Assembly (NCBI RefSeq): GCF_020685205.1
Contig: NZ_JAJERB010000005.1
Span: 62,001 to 126,000 of the forward strand
Direction of reading: 5' to 3'
DNA from: Hymenobacter translucens
GTDB taxonomy: Bacteria > Bacteroidota > Bacteroidia > Cytophagales > Hymenobacteraceae
Length of the DNA: 64,000 nucleotides
A model generated the notes under the pieces. The model had not been told where the DNA came from and did not search any database. It saw nothing but the letters and a program-made list of their open reading frames with translations. Positions 49,201 to 56,082 of the stretch are shown here, piece by piece (position 1 is the stretch's first letter; each line of letters starts with the position of its first letter). A program made the translations under genes and the position numbers.

Positions 49201-49621
49201 GACCGGCCGCAACCAGGCGCAGTCGGGGCCGGCGCGGGGGGCGCTGGGCCAGCGGGCCCTGGAGCTGCCCACGGTGCTCGTCACCAACCAGCACTCCCTG
49301 TCCGACGCCGAGGACTTCAGCGAAGGGTACCGGGCGCTAAACCTGGGCAAAATCGTGGGGGAACCCACCGGGGGCTGGATTATCTTTACGTCCAACGTGT
49401 CGCTGCTCGACGGCTCCAGCCTGCGCCTGCCGTCTACGACCATCACCGCCACCCGCGACGGCAAGATCATGGAAATGAACCCTCGCCCGGTAGATGTGCC
49501 CTCGGTGCGCCCGATCGGGGAAAGCTACGGCGACCGGGACGTGCAGCTCGACACAGCCGTGAAGGAGCTGCTGGCCCAGCTCGGCGCCAAATCCGGCACG
49601 AAAGCAGCCGGCGGCAACTAG
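46208..49621 (+). CDS. Tricorn-like S41 peptidase with beta-propellers
   Basis: The 1137-residue protein has a signal peptide (to ASAAPAV). Two propeller regions follow (about 40-320 and 330-700), seen as repeated blades such as SPDGRYLAFSSNRSG, SPDGKKVAFVV and SPDGKYVLFD. A Pro/Ala-rich linker lies near 555-610. The C-terminal part (about 740-1120) has a PDZ-like segment (SAAALAGLQPGSYLLAVDGTPI) and an S41 peptidase core. The likely nucleophile Ser1032 is in NQHSLSDAEDFSEGY, followed by GKIVGEPTGGW. This is the domain order of archaeal tricorn protease, here in a periplasmic or surface form that trims peptides. It lies between two STAS-like genes on the other strand. Confidence 0.93.
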   Translation: MIRSSRSSFRPAARRLLTAAIVGALPLAASAAPAVPYFSEPAVSPDRSELAFVSGGDIWTTPITGGEARLLVAHPATESRPLYSPDGRYLAFSSNRSGNGDVYVLTLETGDLRRLTFDDGLDQLDAWSPDGRYLYFSSTSRDIAGMNDIYRVPATGGTPTAVSADRYANEFFAAPSPDGRTLAFSARGVASNQWWRHGHSHLDEAEIWLRREGSGPTAYEALTKRGAKDLWPMWGSGGQRLFYVSDRNGAENLWVLGVGGGAAEPRQVTSFKDGRVLWPSISADGKLIAFERNFKLWTMDTDNGQVKEVAVRRRGAPAGTAIERVRFTDRLQELAVSPDGKKVAFVVHGEVFAASATDGGDATRLSLTPAAESDITWAPDSRRLLYLSERDGATHVYSYDFGSGKETRLTNDRLNDAAPRLSPDGKELAFERDARELRVLDLASKQERVVATGIFDRPPLHAERSIAWSPDGRWLAFMPSGNRFFTNVMVAPANGGAARPISFVANSNSNAVSWSPDGKYVLFDTGQRTEDAQVARIDLLPRTPRFREDQFRDLFREQPAPSPTAPDKNTAPPVKPATSTPRPNALPAAAADTTRTKAPKAKRGKNSSVAASSGKPPVHIVFEDIRRRLSLLPIGVNVGSHAISPDGKWLLLVGFAANQTNLYVYPLDELSKEAPVVRQLTSTTGLKREAQFSPDSKEVYYLDQGRIQVVPVEAGKGTPRTLAVSAEMDVDFEQEKQAVFEQAWSYLRDHFADPKFNGVDWQAKHDEFAPLVAGARTVDESRRLINLMIGELNASHTGLGPAPAAGTSVAPSTGRLGLRFDAAEYEQHGRLRITSVLPLSAAALAGLQPGSYLLAVDGTPITPTTNLDELLQYKVGRRVLLRVASAPAGADTKKGRSAAPSAARDVVVRPISRETEKALDYRQWVEERRAYVARVSGGRLGYVHMYDMSAGSLAQLYLDLDTENMGRDGVVVDVRNNNGGFVNVYAIDVLARRSYLSMTGRNQAQSGPARGALGQRALELPTVLVTNQHSLSDAEDFSEGYRALNLGKIVGEPTGGWIIFTSNVSLLDGSSLRLPSTTITATRDGKIMEMNPRPVDVPSVRPIGESYGDRDVQLDTAVKELLAQLGAKSGTKAAGGN

Positions 49622-49630
49622 TACAGGCTG

Positions 49631-49687
49631 GTTGTTCGTTGTCCGTTGTTAGGCTCGTGAATGCCCTAACAACGGACAACGGACAAC
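49631..49687. terminator. 23-bp hairpin built from GTTGT heptamers
   Basis: GTTGTTC, GTTGTCC and GTTGTTA plus GG (49631-49653) pair with 49665-49687 over 23 positions, with only one G-T pair, around an 11-nt loop. It lies between the convergent S41 and STAS-like genes. There is no T-tract. It belongs to the heptamer repeat group. Confidence 0.85.
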
Positions 49688-49697
49688 TAAAGCCCCC

Positions 49698-50093
49698 CTA
49701 CATCTGCTTCAGCCAGGCAATGGCGGTGGGCAGGTCATCAAAGGCAACGACGACCGGCTTGGTCGCCATCTGCAGGGTGAGGTCGGTGGAGAGGCGGCTG
49801 TACACGTCGGGCGAATACACCCAGGCAATGTACTCGAGGCCGGCGTCGGCTACCTGGGGCAGAAACTCGCGGCCGACCCACTCGGCGGCATCCGACCACA
49901 TGCCCGTGACGTGGCTGGTATCGTTGATGGCGCGGCGGCACTGCTCGTTCTGGAACAACAGCCAGACTTGCTCACAGCCCTGCTGCACCGAAGCCAGGTC
50001 CTGCTCGCCCTTCCAGTCGAGGTAAAACCACTCATTCAGATAGTCAAAGGAGACCGTCAGGTATTCGGCTTCGAATAAGGTGCGCAGGGTCAT
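49698..50093 (-). CDS. Small STAS/SpoIIAA-like protein, copy 2
   Basis: The 131-residue protein starts MTLRTLFEAEYLTVSFDY, with no signal peptide. The first strands (FDYLNEWFYLDWKGEQ) and the helix SVQQGCEQVWLLFQ are followed by INDTSHVTGMW, AEWVGREFLPQVADAGLEYIAWV and a last strand and helix (PVVVAFDDLPTAIAWLKQM). This resembles a small STAS-like fold seen in many Bacteroidetes. It is a paralogue of the protein at 45535. Both genes are on the minus strand and flank the S41 peptidase gene. Function is unknown. Confidence 0.7.
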   Translation of the reverse strand: MTLRTLFEAEYLTVSFDYLNEWFYLDWKGEQDLASVQQGCEQVWLLFQNEQCRRAINDTSHVTGMWSDAAEWVGREFLPQVADAGLEYIAWVYSPDVYSRLSTDLTLQMATKPVVVAFDDLPTAIAWLKQM

Positions 50094-50462
50094 AGCAGGT
50101 AGCTCAGGAGAACAGGCAATACGCCGGTTAAATAACGCACGCTTCGCGGTGAAGGTGCAAGTTGCGTCATTTTACCGCTGCCGCAGTCACGCCCGGGGCT
50201 GTTGCCGTGTGGCTTAACGTGGCAATACTGAGGGGCTGGAATAGGACAAGGCCGGTAAAAAAAGCAGCCGCATACGCTCTCTGCTAGAATAGCTGCGCAA
50301 ACCAAGGGCTTTTGTCTGTCTCAGCCGGCAGATAAAAAACCGGTCGGCAGCTACCCGACAACTAAACCGGGTGGGGTTGTGTTACCATGCCAGCCGGATT
50401 TCCGGCCGTGGCCGGCAGTCCGGCCCGTCCAACGCCCCTTCTATTTCGTAGGTCTGCCCATT
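50094..50462. other. Intergenic region, no gene seen
   Basis: 369 bp between the divergent STAS-like and msrA genes. It contains short A runs (50258-50266, 50334-50339) and no clear -7 box in either direction. The msrA frame is open from 50379, but the protein there has no export signal. Confidence 0.5.
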
Positions 50463-51146
50463 ATGAAACTACCCATCAAAAACCTTCGACTTTCCCTGCT
50501 CAGCCTGCTCCTGCTGGTGGCCGCCTGCGCCCAGAACAACTCCGATGCCCAGACACTGAAACGCTCCACCGCGGGCAAGGCGCCGACCAATCTGCAGGAC
50601 CTGGCCGTGGCCACCTTTGCCGGCGGCTGCTTCTGGTGCACCGAGGAAATCTTCGAGGAGCTGCGCGGCGTGCGCGAAGTCGTGTCGGGCTACGCCGGCG
50701 GCAAAGAGCAGAAGCCCACCTACGAGCAGGTTGGCAGCGGCGCCACCAGCCACGCCGAAGCCATTGAGGTGTACTACGACCCCAAGCAGATCAGCTACCA
50801 GGAGCTGCTCGACGTTTTCTTCCTGGCTGCTCACGACCCGACCACGCTTAACCGCCAGGGCCCCGACGTCGGCCCCCAGTACCGCTCGGTTGCTTTTTAC
50901 CGCACGCCCCAGGAAAAGCAGCTGATCGAGGCCACCATCAAGCTGGTGAATGCCGCCAAGCACTACAGCAACCCCATCGTAACCCAGGTAACGGCCTTCA
51001 CGCAGTTCTGGCCCGCTGAGGACTACCACCAGGGCTACTACCGCATTCACCCCGAAAACCCTTATGTGCAGAGCGTATCGACGCCCAAGATCGAGAAGTT
51101 CCGCAAGGCGTTTGCCGCTAAGCTCAAGCCCGTAGCGCAACGGTAG
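50463..51146 (+). CDS. msrA: Peptide methionine sulfoxide reductase MsrA, lipoprotein form
   Basis: From MKLPIKNLRL the product has 227 residues. A lipoprotein signal ends LLLVAACAQ (Cys22). The MsrA active site is GCFWC with catalytic Cys56. Other MsrA blocks are VVSGYAGGKEQKPTYEQV, EAIEVYYDP, LLDVFFLAAHDPTTLNRQG, DVGPQYRSVAFY and AEDYHQGYY. It reduces the S form of methionine sulfoxide in proteins. As a lipoprotein it should act outside the cytoplasm and protect envelope proteins. There is no fused MsrB. The lipobox sets the start. Confidence 0.95.
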   Translation: MKLPIKNLRLSLLSLLLLVAACAQNNSDAQTLKRSTAGKAPTNLQDLAVATFAGGCFWCTEEIFEELRGVREVVSGYAGGKEQKPTYEQVGSGATSHAEAIEVYYDPKQISYQELLDVFFLAAHDPTTLNRQGPDVGPQYRSVAFYRTPQEKQLIEATIKLVNAAKHYSNPIVTQVTAFTQFWPAEDYHQGYYRIHPENPYVQSVSTPKIEKFRKAFAAKLKPVAQR

Positions 51147-51163
51147 ATACCGCTCAACTTGCC

Positions 51164-51201
51164 CGACAAGCCCCGCCCACGGATGTGCGCGGGGCTTGTC
51201 G
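51164..51201. terminator. Hairpin after msrA
   Basis: CGACAAGCCCCGC (51164-51176) pairs with GCGGGGCTTGTCG (51189-51201) over 13 bp. The T-tract is weak (GATTTC). Confidence 0.6.
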
Positions 51202-51299
51202 ATTTCGGACCAGTCGGGCGAAACAGCCGGCGAAACCATAGCATCGTCGTTTATGGGTCTATATTTAGCCTACCTTCCCGCCCGCCCTGCCGCTGTTTT

Positions 51300-54008
51300 A
51301 TGCCCGACGCTGCCCTTCCGTTTACCCTGCGCCCCGAGCAACTGCTTGACGCGCTGCCGTATCCGGCCTGGCTGACGCCTGCCGACGGCTCGGCGGAGCA
51401 TTGCAACCCGGCCTGGCTGGCCCTGACCGGCACTACGGCGGAGGCGCTGTGCGAACGGGGCGTTGCCGCCTGCTGGCACCCCGACGACCAGGGCCGGGTG
51501 CAGAACAGCCCAGAGCAGACGCTGACCGCGGAAGCCCGTATCGGGCGGGCCGGCGGCACCTTCCGCTGGCACCGCTGCCAGACCCGCCCCCTGCGGGACG
51601 AAACCGGCCGGCTACTGGGCTGGCTGGGCACGGCTACCGACATCGACGATCAGAAACAGGCCGAGCAGCAAACCCGGCGGGCAGATTTCAAGCTCCTGGC
51701 CCGGGCAACCAACGACGTTATCTGGGACTGGAACCTGAGCACCAACGAGCTATGGCGCAACGCCCGGTTTGGGGAGCAGTTCGGCTACCCCGCCGCGCAA
51801 GCCCCGGAAACCATTGACTTCTGGCGCACCCTGCTCCACCCCGACGACCGGGCCGAGCTGCTTAGCCGCCTGGAGGACTTTCTGCAGGGCCCGCAGGAGC
51901 TGCTGCGGGCCGAGTACCGCCTGCGCTGCGCCGATGGCTCCTACGCCGACATCGTGGACCGCATCATTGCCGTGCGCGACGAGGCCGGCCACGCCCGGCG
52001 GCTCGTGGGGGCAATGCAGAACGTAACCCGGGCCCGGCACCAGGAGCAGCTGATGCAGCAGCAGCAGGAGCAGTTCCGGTTTCTCGCCGACACGATTCCG
52101 CAGTTTATCTGGACGGCCCGGCCCGACGGGGTTCTCGACTACGCCAACCAGCGCTGGGAAGACTATACGGGCCAGCACCCGCAGGAGGCCACGTTCGAGA
52201 ACTGGGCGCCGTTGGTACACCCCGAGGACGGCCCCCGCAGCCTGGAGCAGTGGCAGTATTCCCTGGAAACCGGCCGGTTCTACGAAAACGAGCTGCGCTT
52301 CCGGGGCCGCGACGGGCAGTACCGCTGGTTTCTGGTGCAGGCCCAGCCCCAGCGCAACGCCCAGGGCGAGATTGTGAAGTGGTTTGGCTCCTGCACCGAC
52401 ATCGACGAGCGGCGCCAGGCCCAGCGCAAGCTGCTGCGGCGCGAGCAGTACGTGCAGCGCATGCTCAGCCAAGCGCCCATCCTGTTTGCCGTGATGCGGG
52501 GCCCCGAGCACCGGTTTGAATTTGCCTCCCCCCTGTTCGAGCAGCTGCTGGGCTCCCACCGCGGCGACATTCTGGGCCGACGGCTAGCTGAGGCCGTACC
52601 GGAGCTTATCGACCAGGGCTATATCAGCATTATGGACCAGGTGTACGCGACCGGTCAGCCCTACGTGGGCACCGAGGTGCCGGTACAGCTGCTGCGGCCC
52701 CACGGCCAGGTCGAGCTGGGCTACCTGAACTTCACCTATCAGCCCCAGCTCGATGCCCAGGGGCACACCGAAGGCCTGGTCGTTATTGCCGTGGACGTAA
52801 CGGCCCAGGTACTGGCCAAGCAGCAGGCCGAGCGCCTTACGGCCGAAGTGGCCCAGCGCGAAGAGCAGTTCCGGTTTCTGGCTGAAAGCATCCCCCAGCT
52901 GATCTGGACCAACAACCCGGCCGGCGTGGCCGACTACTTCAACCAGCGCTGGTCGGACTACACGGGGCTGACCACGACCAACGAAACCCTGCCCCACTAC
53001 TGGCAGGAGCTGTTCCACCCCGACGACCAGCAGCCGGCCGTGCAGCGCTGGCAACAGTCGCTCGATACGGGCATCTTCTTCGAGCAGGAAGTGCGCCTGC
53101 GGGCCCGCGGCGGCGAGTACCGCTGGTTTCTGGCCCAGGCCCTGCCCATGCGCGATGCCGCCGGCCAGGTGCAGCGCTGGTTTGGGTCCTATACCGACAT
53201 CGACGACGTGAAAAGCGCCCAGCAGCGCCTGCTGACCCAGAACCAGGAGCTGACCCGCATCAACCAGGAGCTCGACAGCTTCGTGTACACCGCCTCCCAC
53301 GACCTGATTCAGCCGATCAACAACATGGCCGGTATCTTCGAGGAGCTGACCCGCACGGCCTACTTCCGCGACCCCGACGCCGTCAAGCTCATTGCCATGT
53401 TCGAGCGGGCCCTGCAGCAGATCTACACCACCATTCACGACCTGGCCGAAGTGGTGCAGGTGCAGCGCCGCCAGCAGGATGTGCCCACCGAGCCGGTTCT
53501 GCTGCGCGAGCTGAGCGAAGAGGTGCTGACCAGCATCCGGGACCAGATCAGTGCGGCCCGGGCCGTGGTGGAAACCAACTTCTCGGCCGCCGATTCGCTG
53601 GTGTGCGTGCGCACCAACCTGCAAAGCGTGTTCTACAACCTGGTCAGCAACGCCATCAAGTACGCTTCGCCGGAGCGCCCACCCTACGTACGGGTCTGGA
53701 GCGAGCTGGTAGCCGGGGAGTTTGTGCTGTCGGTGCAGGACAACGGCCTGGGCATCGACCTGGCCCGCTACGGCAGCCAGCTGTTTCAGCTGTTTCGCCG
53801 CTTCCACGACCATACCGAGGGCTCGGGCATCGGGCTCTACCTTGTTAACCGCATTCTGCAGGGGCAGGGCGGGCGGCTCGAAGTAGAAAGTACCGTGGGC
53901 GAGGGAACCACCTTCCGGGCGTTTTTCGGCCACTGCCGCCCGGCCTCGGCTTTAGCCCCCGACGCTGGTTTGGCTGCCGGGAAGGTCAGCCCTGCTCCCC
54001 TGGTGTAG
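51300..54008 (+). CDS. Soluble multi-PAS sensor histidine kinase
   Basis: The 902-residue kinase from MPDAALPFTL has no membrane segment. It holds about five PAS/PAC units: 1-115, 125-245 (NDVIWDWNLSTNELW), 255-370 (TIPQFIWTARPDGVLDY), 385-510 and 520-640 (SIPQLIWTNNPAGVADY). The H box is YTASHDLIQPINN with His667. Ile-Gln follows where Lys-Gln is usual in these kinases. The ATPase motifs NLVSNAIKYA, VQDNGLGIDL and GSGIGLYLVNRIL are intact. It resembles the BLUF-linked kinase in its last PAS and its catalytic core, so the two are probably paralogues. No regulator is adjacent. Confidence 0.9.
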   Translation: MPDAALPFTLRPEQLLDALPYPAWLTPADGSAEHCNPAWLALTGTTAEALCERGVAACWHPDDQGRVQNSPEQTLTAEARIGRAGGTFRWHRCQTRPLRDETGRLLGWLGTATDIDDQKQAEQQTRRADFKLLARATNDVIWDWNLSTNELWRNARFGEQFGYPAAQAPETIDFWRTLLHPDDRAELLSRLEDFLQGPQELLRAEYRLRCADGSYADIVDRIIAVRDEAGHARRLVGAMQNVTRARHQEQLMQQQQEQFRFLADTIPQFIWTARPDGVLDYANQRWEDYTGQHPQEATFENWAPLVHPEDGPRSLEQWQYSLETGRFYENELRFRGRDGQYRWFLVQAQPQRNAQGEIVKWFGSCTDIDERRQAQRKLLRREQYVQRMLSQAPILFAVMRGPEHRFEFASPLFEQLLGSHRGDILGRRLAEAVPELIDQGYISIMDQVYATGQPYVGTEVPVQLLRPHGQVELGYLNFTYQPQLDAQGHTEGLVVIAVDVTAQVLAKQQAERLTAEVAQREEQFRFLAESIPQLIWTNNPAGVADYFNQRWSDYTGLTTTNETLPHYWQELFHPDDQQPAVQRWQQSLDTGIFFEQEVRLRARGGEYRWFLAQALPMRDAAGQVQRWFGSYTDIDDVKSAQQRLLTQNQELTRINQELDSFVYTASHDLIQPINNMAGIFEELTRTAYFRDPDAVKLIAMFERALQQIYTTIHDLAEVVQVQRRQQDVPTEPVLLRELSEEVLTSIRDQISAARAVVETNFSAADSLVCVRTNLQSVFYNLVSNAIKYASPERPPYVRVWSELVAGEFVLSVQDNGLGIDLARYGSQLFQLFRRFHDHTEGSGIGLYLVNRILQGQGGRLEVESTVGEGTTFRAFFGHCRPASALAPDAGLAAGKVSPAPLV

Positions 54009-54049
54009 CCGCCGCTGTATTTGTCGGATTTTTCGCATTGCTTGCCCTC

Positions 54050-55210
54050 ATGGATCAACTTCAGGTAACCTCCAAGCTGCCGGACGTCGGCACCAGCATC
54101 TTTTCGGTGATGACTCAGCTGGCGGCCGAGCACGGCGCCATCAACCTCGCCCAGGGCTTTCCCGACTACAACCCGCCCCAGGTGCTGCTCGATGCGCTGG
54201 CCCGGCACGCCCGCGCCGACGGTCACCACCAGTACGCGCCCATGCCCGGCCTGCCCCGCCTGCGGGAGCTGATCAGCCAGAAAACCGCGGCCGTATACGG
54301 CGGGGCTCCTCCCGATCCGGCTACGGAAATAACCGTAACCAGCGGTGCCACCGAAGCCCTGTATGCCGTGCTGGCCGCCGTCGTGCACCCCGGCGACGAA
54401 GTAGTGATGCTGGAGCCGGCCTACGACCTCTACGGCCCGGCCATACGCCTGCAGGGCGGCATTCCGGTGTACGTGCCCCTGCAGCTTACCGACTTCCGCC
54501 CCGACTGGGACCAGGTGAAGGCGGCCTTTTCACCCCGTACCCGGCTGGTGATGCTGAACACGCCCCACAACCCGACCGGCGCCATGCTGACCGAGGACGA
54601 CTGGCAGCAGCTGGCCGATTTGCTGGAGGGCACCAACATCCTCGTACTCAGCGACGAAGTGTACGAGCACATGGTATTCGACGGGGTCCGGCACCGGAGC
54701 GCCCGCCAGCACCCGGCCCTGGCCCGGCGCAGCTTCGTGCTGTCGTCGTTTGGCAAAACCTACCACGCTACGGGCTGGAAGGTGGGCTACTGCGTGGCCC
54801 CGCCCGCCCTCACGGCCGAGCTGCGCCGGGTGCACCAGTTTCTCACCTTCAGCGTGAGCACGCCCACCCAGCATGCCCTGGCCGACGTGCTGGCTGAGGC
54901 CGACCTTTACCACGGCCTGCCCGCCTTTTACCAGCACAAGCGCGACCTGTTTCGGGAGCTGATGCAGGAAACTCGGTTTGAGCTGCTGCCCGCGCCCGGC
55001 GCCTACTTCCAGCTCGCCCGCTACCAGAAGCTCGCCCCGAGCCAGGACGATGTAAGCTTTGCCCGCTACCTGACCACGGAAGTGGGAGTGGCCGTCGTGC
55101 CGGTATCCGCATTCTACCACGACGGGCGGGACCACGGGCTGATTCGGTTCTGCTTTGCCAAGCAGGACGACACGCTGCGGGCGGCCGTGGCCCGGCTGCG
55201 GGAGCTGTAG
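54050..55210 (+). CDS. Methionine/glutamine-type aminotransferase (PLP class I)
   Basis: The 386-residue enzyme starts at MDQLQVTSKL. Fold type I landmarks are INLAQGFPDYNPP, YAPMPGLPRLRELI, LNTPHNPTGAML (Asn174), LSDEVYEHMVFDG (Asp202, Tyr205) and the PLP Lys236 in SSFGKTYHATGWKVGY. The sequence resembles YbdL and kynurenine/glutamine transaminase K. These enzymes transaminate the methionine-salvage keto acid, often with glutamine as amino donor. The next gene (78 nt downstream) is an omega-amidase, which fits a glutamine-driven salvage pathway. An alternative TTG at 54038 is possible but the ATG is preferred. Confidence 0.88.
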   Translation: MDQLQVTSKLPDVGTSIFSVMTQLAAEHGAINLAQGFPDYNPPQVLLDALARHARADGHHQYAPMPGLPRLRELISQKTAAVYGGAPPDPATEITVTSGATEALYAVLAAVVHPGDEVVMLEPAYDLYGPAIRLQGGIPVYVPLQLTDFRPDWDQVKAAFSPRTRLVMLNTPHNPTGAMLTEDDWQQLADLLEGTNILVLSDEVYEHMVFDGVRHRSARQHPALARRSFVLSSFGKTYHATGWKVGYCVAPPALTAELRRVHQFLTFSVSTPTQHALADVLAEADLYHGLPAFYQHKRDLFRELMQETRFELLPAPGAYFQLARYQKLAPSQDDVSFARYLTTEVGVAVVPVSAFYHDGRDHGLIRFCFAKQDDTLRAAVARLREL

Positions 55211-55287
55211 GCGGCCCGGGGAAGTATTTGCCCGCCCCGCGGCTTCTGGCTACCTTACCTCTCCTCTCCTCCTTTCTTTTCCCCAAC

Positions 55288-56082
55288 GTGTCTGATCTAA
55301 CCGTAACGCTGATCCAGTCCAATCTGCACTGGCACGACCCGGCCGCCAACTACGCCGAGCTGGACCGTCACATTGCCAGCATCCCGATCCGGACCGACCT
55401 GGTTGTGCTGCCCGAGATGTTCACCACTGGCTTCAGCATGGAAGCGCCCACCCAGGCCGAGCCCATGGACGGCCCTACCTTGCCCTGGATGCGGCAGCAC
55501 GCCGCTACCCTCAACGCGGTGGTGTGCGGCAGCGTGATGATGCGGGAAGGCGAGGCTTACTTCAACCGCCTGCTCTGGGTGCGACCCGACGGCACGTTCA
55601 GCTACTACGACAAGCACCACCTGTTCACCTTTGCCGGGGAGCAGCACGTCTTCACGCCCGGACAGCAGCGCCTGCTGGAAGAGTGGAGGGGCTGGCGCAT
55701 TTGCCCTTTGGTGTGCTACGACCTACGCTTTCCGGTGTGGAGCCGCAACCGTCCCGAAGACCCCTACGACCTGCTTTTGTACACCGCCAACTGGCCCACC
55801 GCCCGCCGCTCGGCCTGGAATGCCCTGCTCCGGGCCCGGGCCATCGAGAACGTAGCCTATACCATCGGGGTCAACCGCGTGGGCACCGATGGCAACCGGC
55901 ACGAGTATGCCGGCGACTCGGCCCTGATTGATATGCGTGGCGACTACCTGCTGGAAGCCGGCAACCACGAAGCCAGCGTAACCCGGACCATCCGCCGCTC
56001 CGAGCTCGAGGCTTTCCGGCAGCGTTTTCCGGCCCTGCACGATGCCGACCCGTTTGAGCTGCTGCCGGTTCCAAAAGCTTAG
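55288..56082 (+). CDS. Omega-amidase, nitrilase superfamily (YafV/Nit2-like)
   Basis: The 264-residue protein starts with GTG (VSDLTVTLIQSNLHW). The catalytic triad of the nitrilase fold is Glu43 (VLPEMFTTGF), Lys109 (YYDKHHLF) and Cys143 (LVCYDLRFPVW). Length and motifs fit YafV/Nit2, which hydrolyse alpha-ketoglutaramate or alpha-ketosuccinamate, the by-products of glutamine and asparagine transamination. The upstream aminotransferase gene supports this. Its last 4 nt overlap the end of the convergent T9SS gene. The frame opens upstream at 55228, but the extension does not match the family. Confidence 0.9.
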   Translation: MSDLTVTLIQSNLHWHDPAANYAELDRHIASIPIRTDLVVLPEMFTTGFSMEAPTQAEPMDGPTLPWMRQHAATLNAVVCGSVMMREGEAYFNRLLWVRPDGTFSYYDKHHLFTFAGEQHVFTPGQQRLLEEWRGWRICPLVCYDLRFPVWSRNRPEDPYDLLLYTANWPTARRSAWNALLRARAIENVAYTIGVNRVGTDGNRHEYAGDSALIDMRGDYLLEAGNHEASVTRTIRRSELEAFRQRFPALHDADPFELLPVPKA

